DNA of 14,737 nt from JBDLSY01 sp043777895 (GTDB lineage Bacteria > Pseudomonadota > Gammaproteobacteria > Burkholderiales > Burkholderiaceae_C), in contig JAYWHD010000005.1 in NCBI GenBank assembly GCA_043777895.1, positions 1 through 14,737 on the forward strand. The letters are read 5' to 3'. Shown one piece after another: positions 14,611 to 14,737 of this stretch. The position numbers and the translations under genes are program-made. Below the pieces are notes generated by a model, which saw only the letters and a program-made list of their open reading frames with translations, had not been told where the DNA came from and did not search any database. Position 1 is the stretch's first letter. Each line of letters begins with the position of its first letter.

Positions 14611-14685
14611 CTTTATATATTTATAATTTATATATTTAAAATTTATACATTTAAAATTTATATGTTTAAAATTTATATGTTTAAA
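14611..14685. repeat. 15-bp tandem AT repeat x5
   Basis: Unit ATTTATATGTTTAAA. Copies are at 14626-14640, 14641-14655, 14656-14670 and 14671-14685. The last two are identical and the first two differ at one or two bases around positions 8-9. A fifth, diverged copy (13 of 15 against the 14626-14640 copy) lies at 14611-14625. The array starts about 78 bp after the DnaA-box cluster. Its composition and place resemble the easily melted repeats of replication origins, but similar arrays occur in other spacers of this window. Confidence 0.92.
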
Positions 14686-14737
14686 GACTAGATTATTTAG
14701 AAAATTAACTAAAAAAACTAACTAAACCTTATAAGTA

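Larger units (their letters stand above)
14300..14737. other. 438-base gene-free right end with DnaA-box-like sites and AT repeats
   Basis: No open frame with coding character is visible on either strand. The region holds, in order, the weak hairpin after the TerC gene, a perfect 14-bp palindrome CTAAAAATTTTTAG (14365-14378), a small cluster of DnaA-box-like 9-mers (14484-14533) and a tandem array of 15-bp AT repeats (14611-14685). I see no tRNA or rRNA. Whatever gene follows lies beyond the window. Confidence 0.7.

Overview
The window is a stretch of a bacterial chromosome that is visibly AT-rich, especially between genes. The proteins point to Betaproteobacteria. HscA begins MALLQISEP with the PDPH.RR(I/L)A lead-in that I associate with Burkholderiales/Neisseriales-type HscA. 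IscU, IscS and the EI24-type membrane protein also look betaproteobacterial. This placement comes from remembered family features, not from a search.

Layout: (1) 1-1468, minus strand, is the 5' part of a large secreted protein with calcium-binding TSP3-like Asp repeats, a jelly-roll-like region, an Ig-like domain and the start of a DUF11-like repeat; it runs off the left edge. (2) 1469-1841 is a divergent AT-rich spacer with octamer and 12-mer tandem repeats. (3) dusA (tRNA dihydrouridine synthase) lies on plus, converging on a minus-strand group read from right to left: an EI24/CysZ-like membrane protein, a stand-alone CinA/MoCF-domain protein, an SMP-30/gluconolactonase-like protein that overlaps it by 4 bases, and a Gph-type HAD phosphatase. 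(4) pth (peptidyl-tRNA hydrolase) lies divergently on plus. (5) The Fe-S cluster assembly cluster iscR-iscS-iscU-iscA-hscB-hscA follows on plus. (6) A TerC/Alx-family membrane protein comes next, then 438 bases without a gene at the right end.

The isc genes form one working unit. IscS takes sulfur from cysteine, IscU is the scaffold, IscA is an A-type carrier, and HscB/HscA are the J-protein and Hsp70 that release the cluster from IscU. IscR senses cluster supply. Upstream of iscR are two abutting 25-bp sequences resembling type 1 IscR sites, the expected arrangement for autoregulation. The usual ferredoxin gene (fdx) is not found after hscA, and the spacers inside the cluster are unusually long, AT-rich and full of short tandem repeats.

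Features that ordinary gene calling does not explain: a nested inverted repeat in the leader of the TerC gene; a right-end region with one perfect DnaA box, two near-boxes and five tandem 15-bp AT repeats, which resembles a replication-origin module; short tandem repeats in most spacers and inside two genes, where they encode Asn-rich insertions; and a near absence of Shine-Dalgarno sequences ahead of starts. I see no convincing novel multi-gene system. The best candidates for new biology are the right-end DnaA-box/repeat region and the TerC leader structure.
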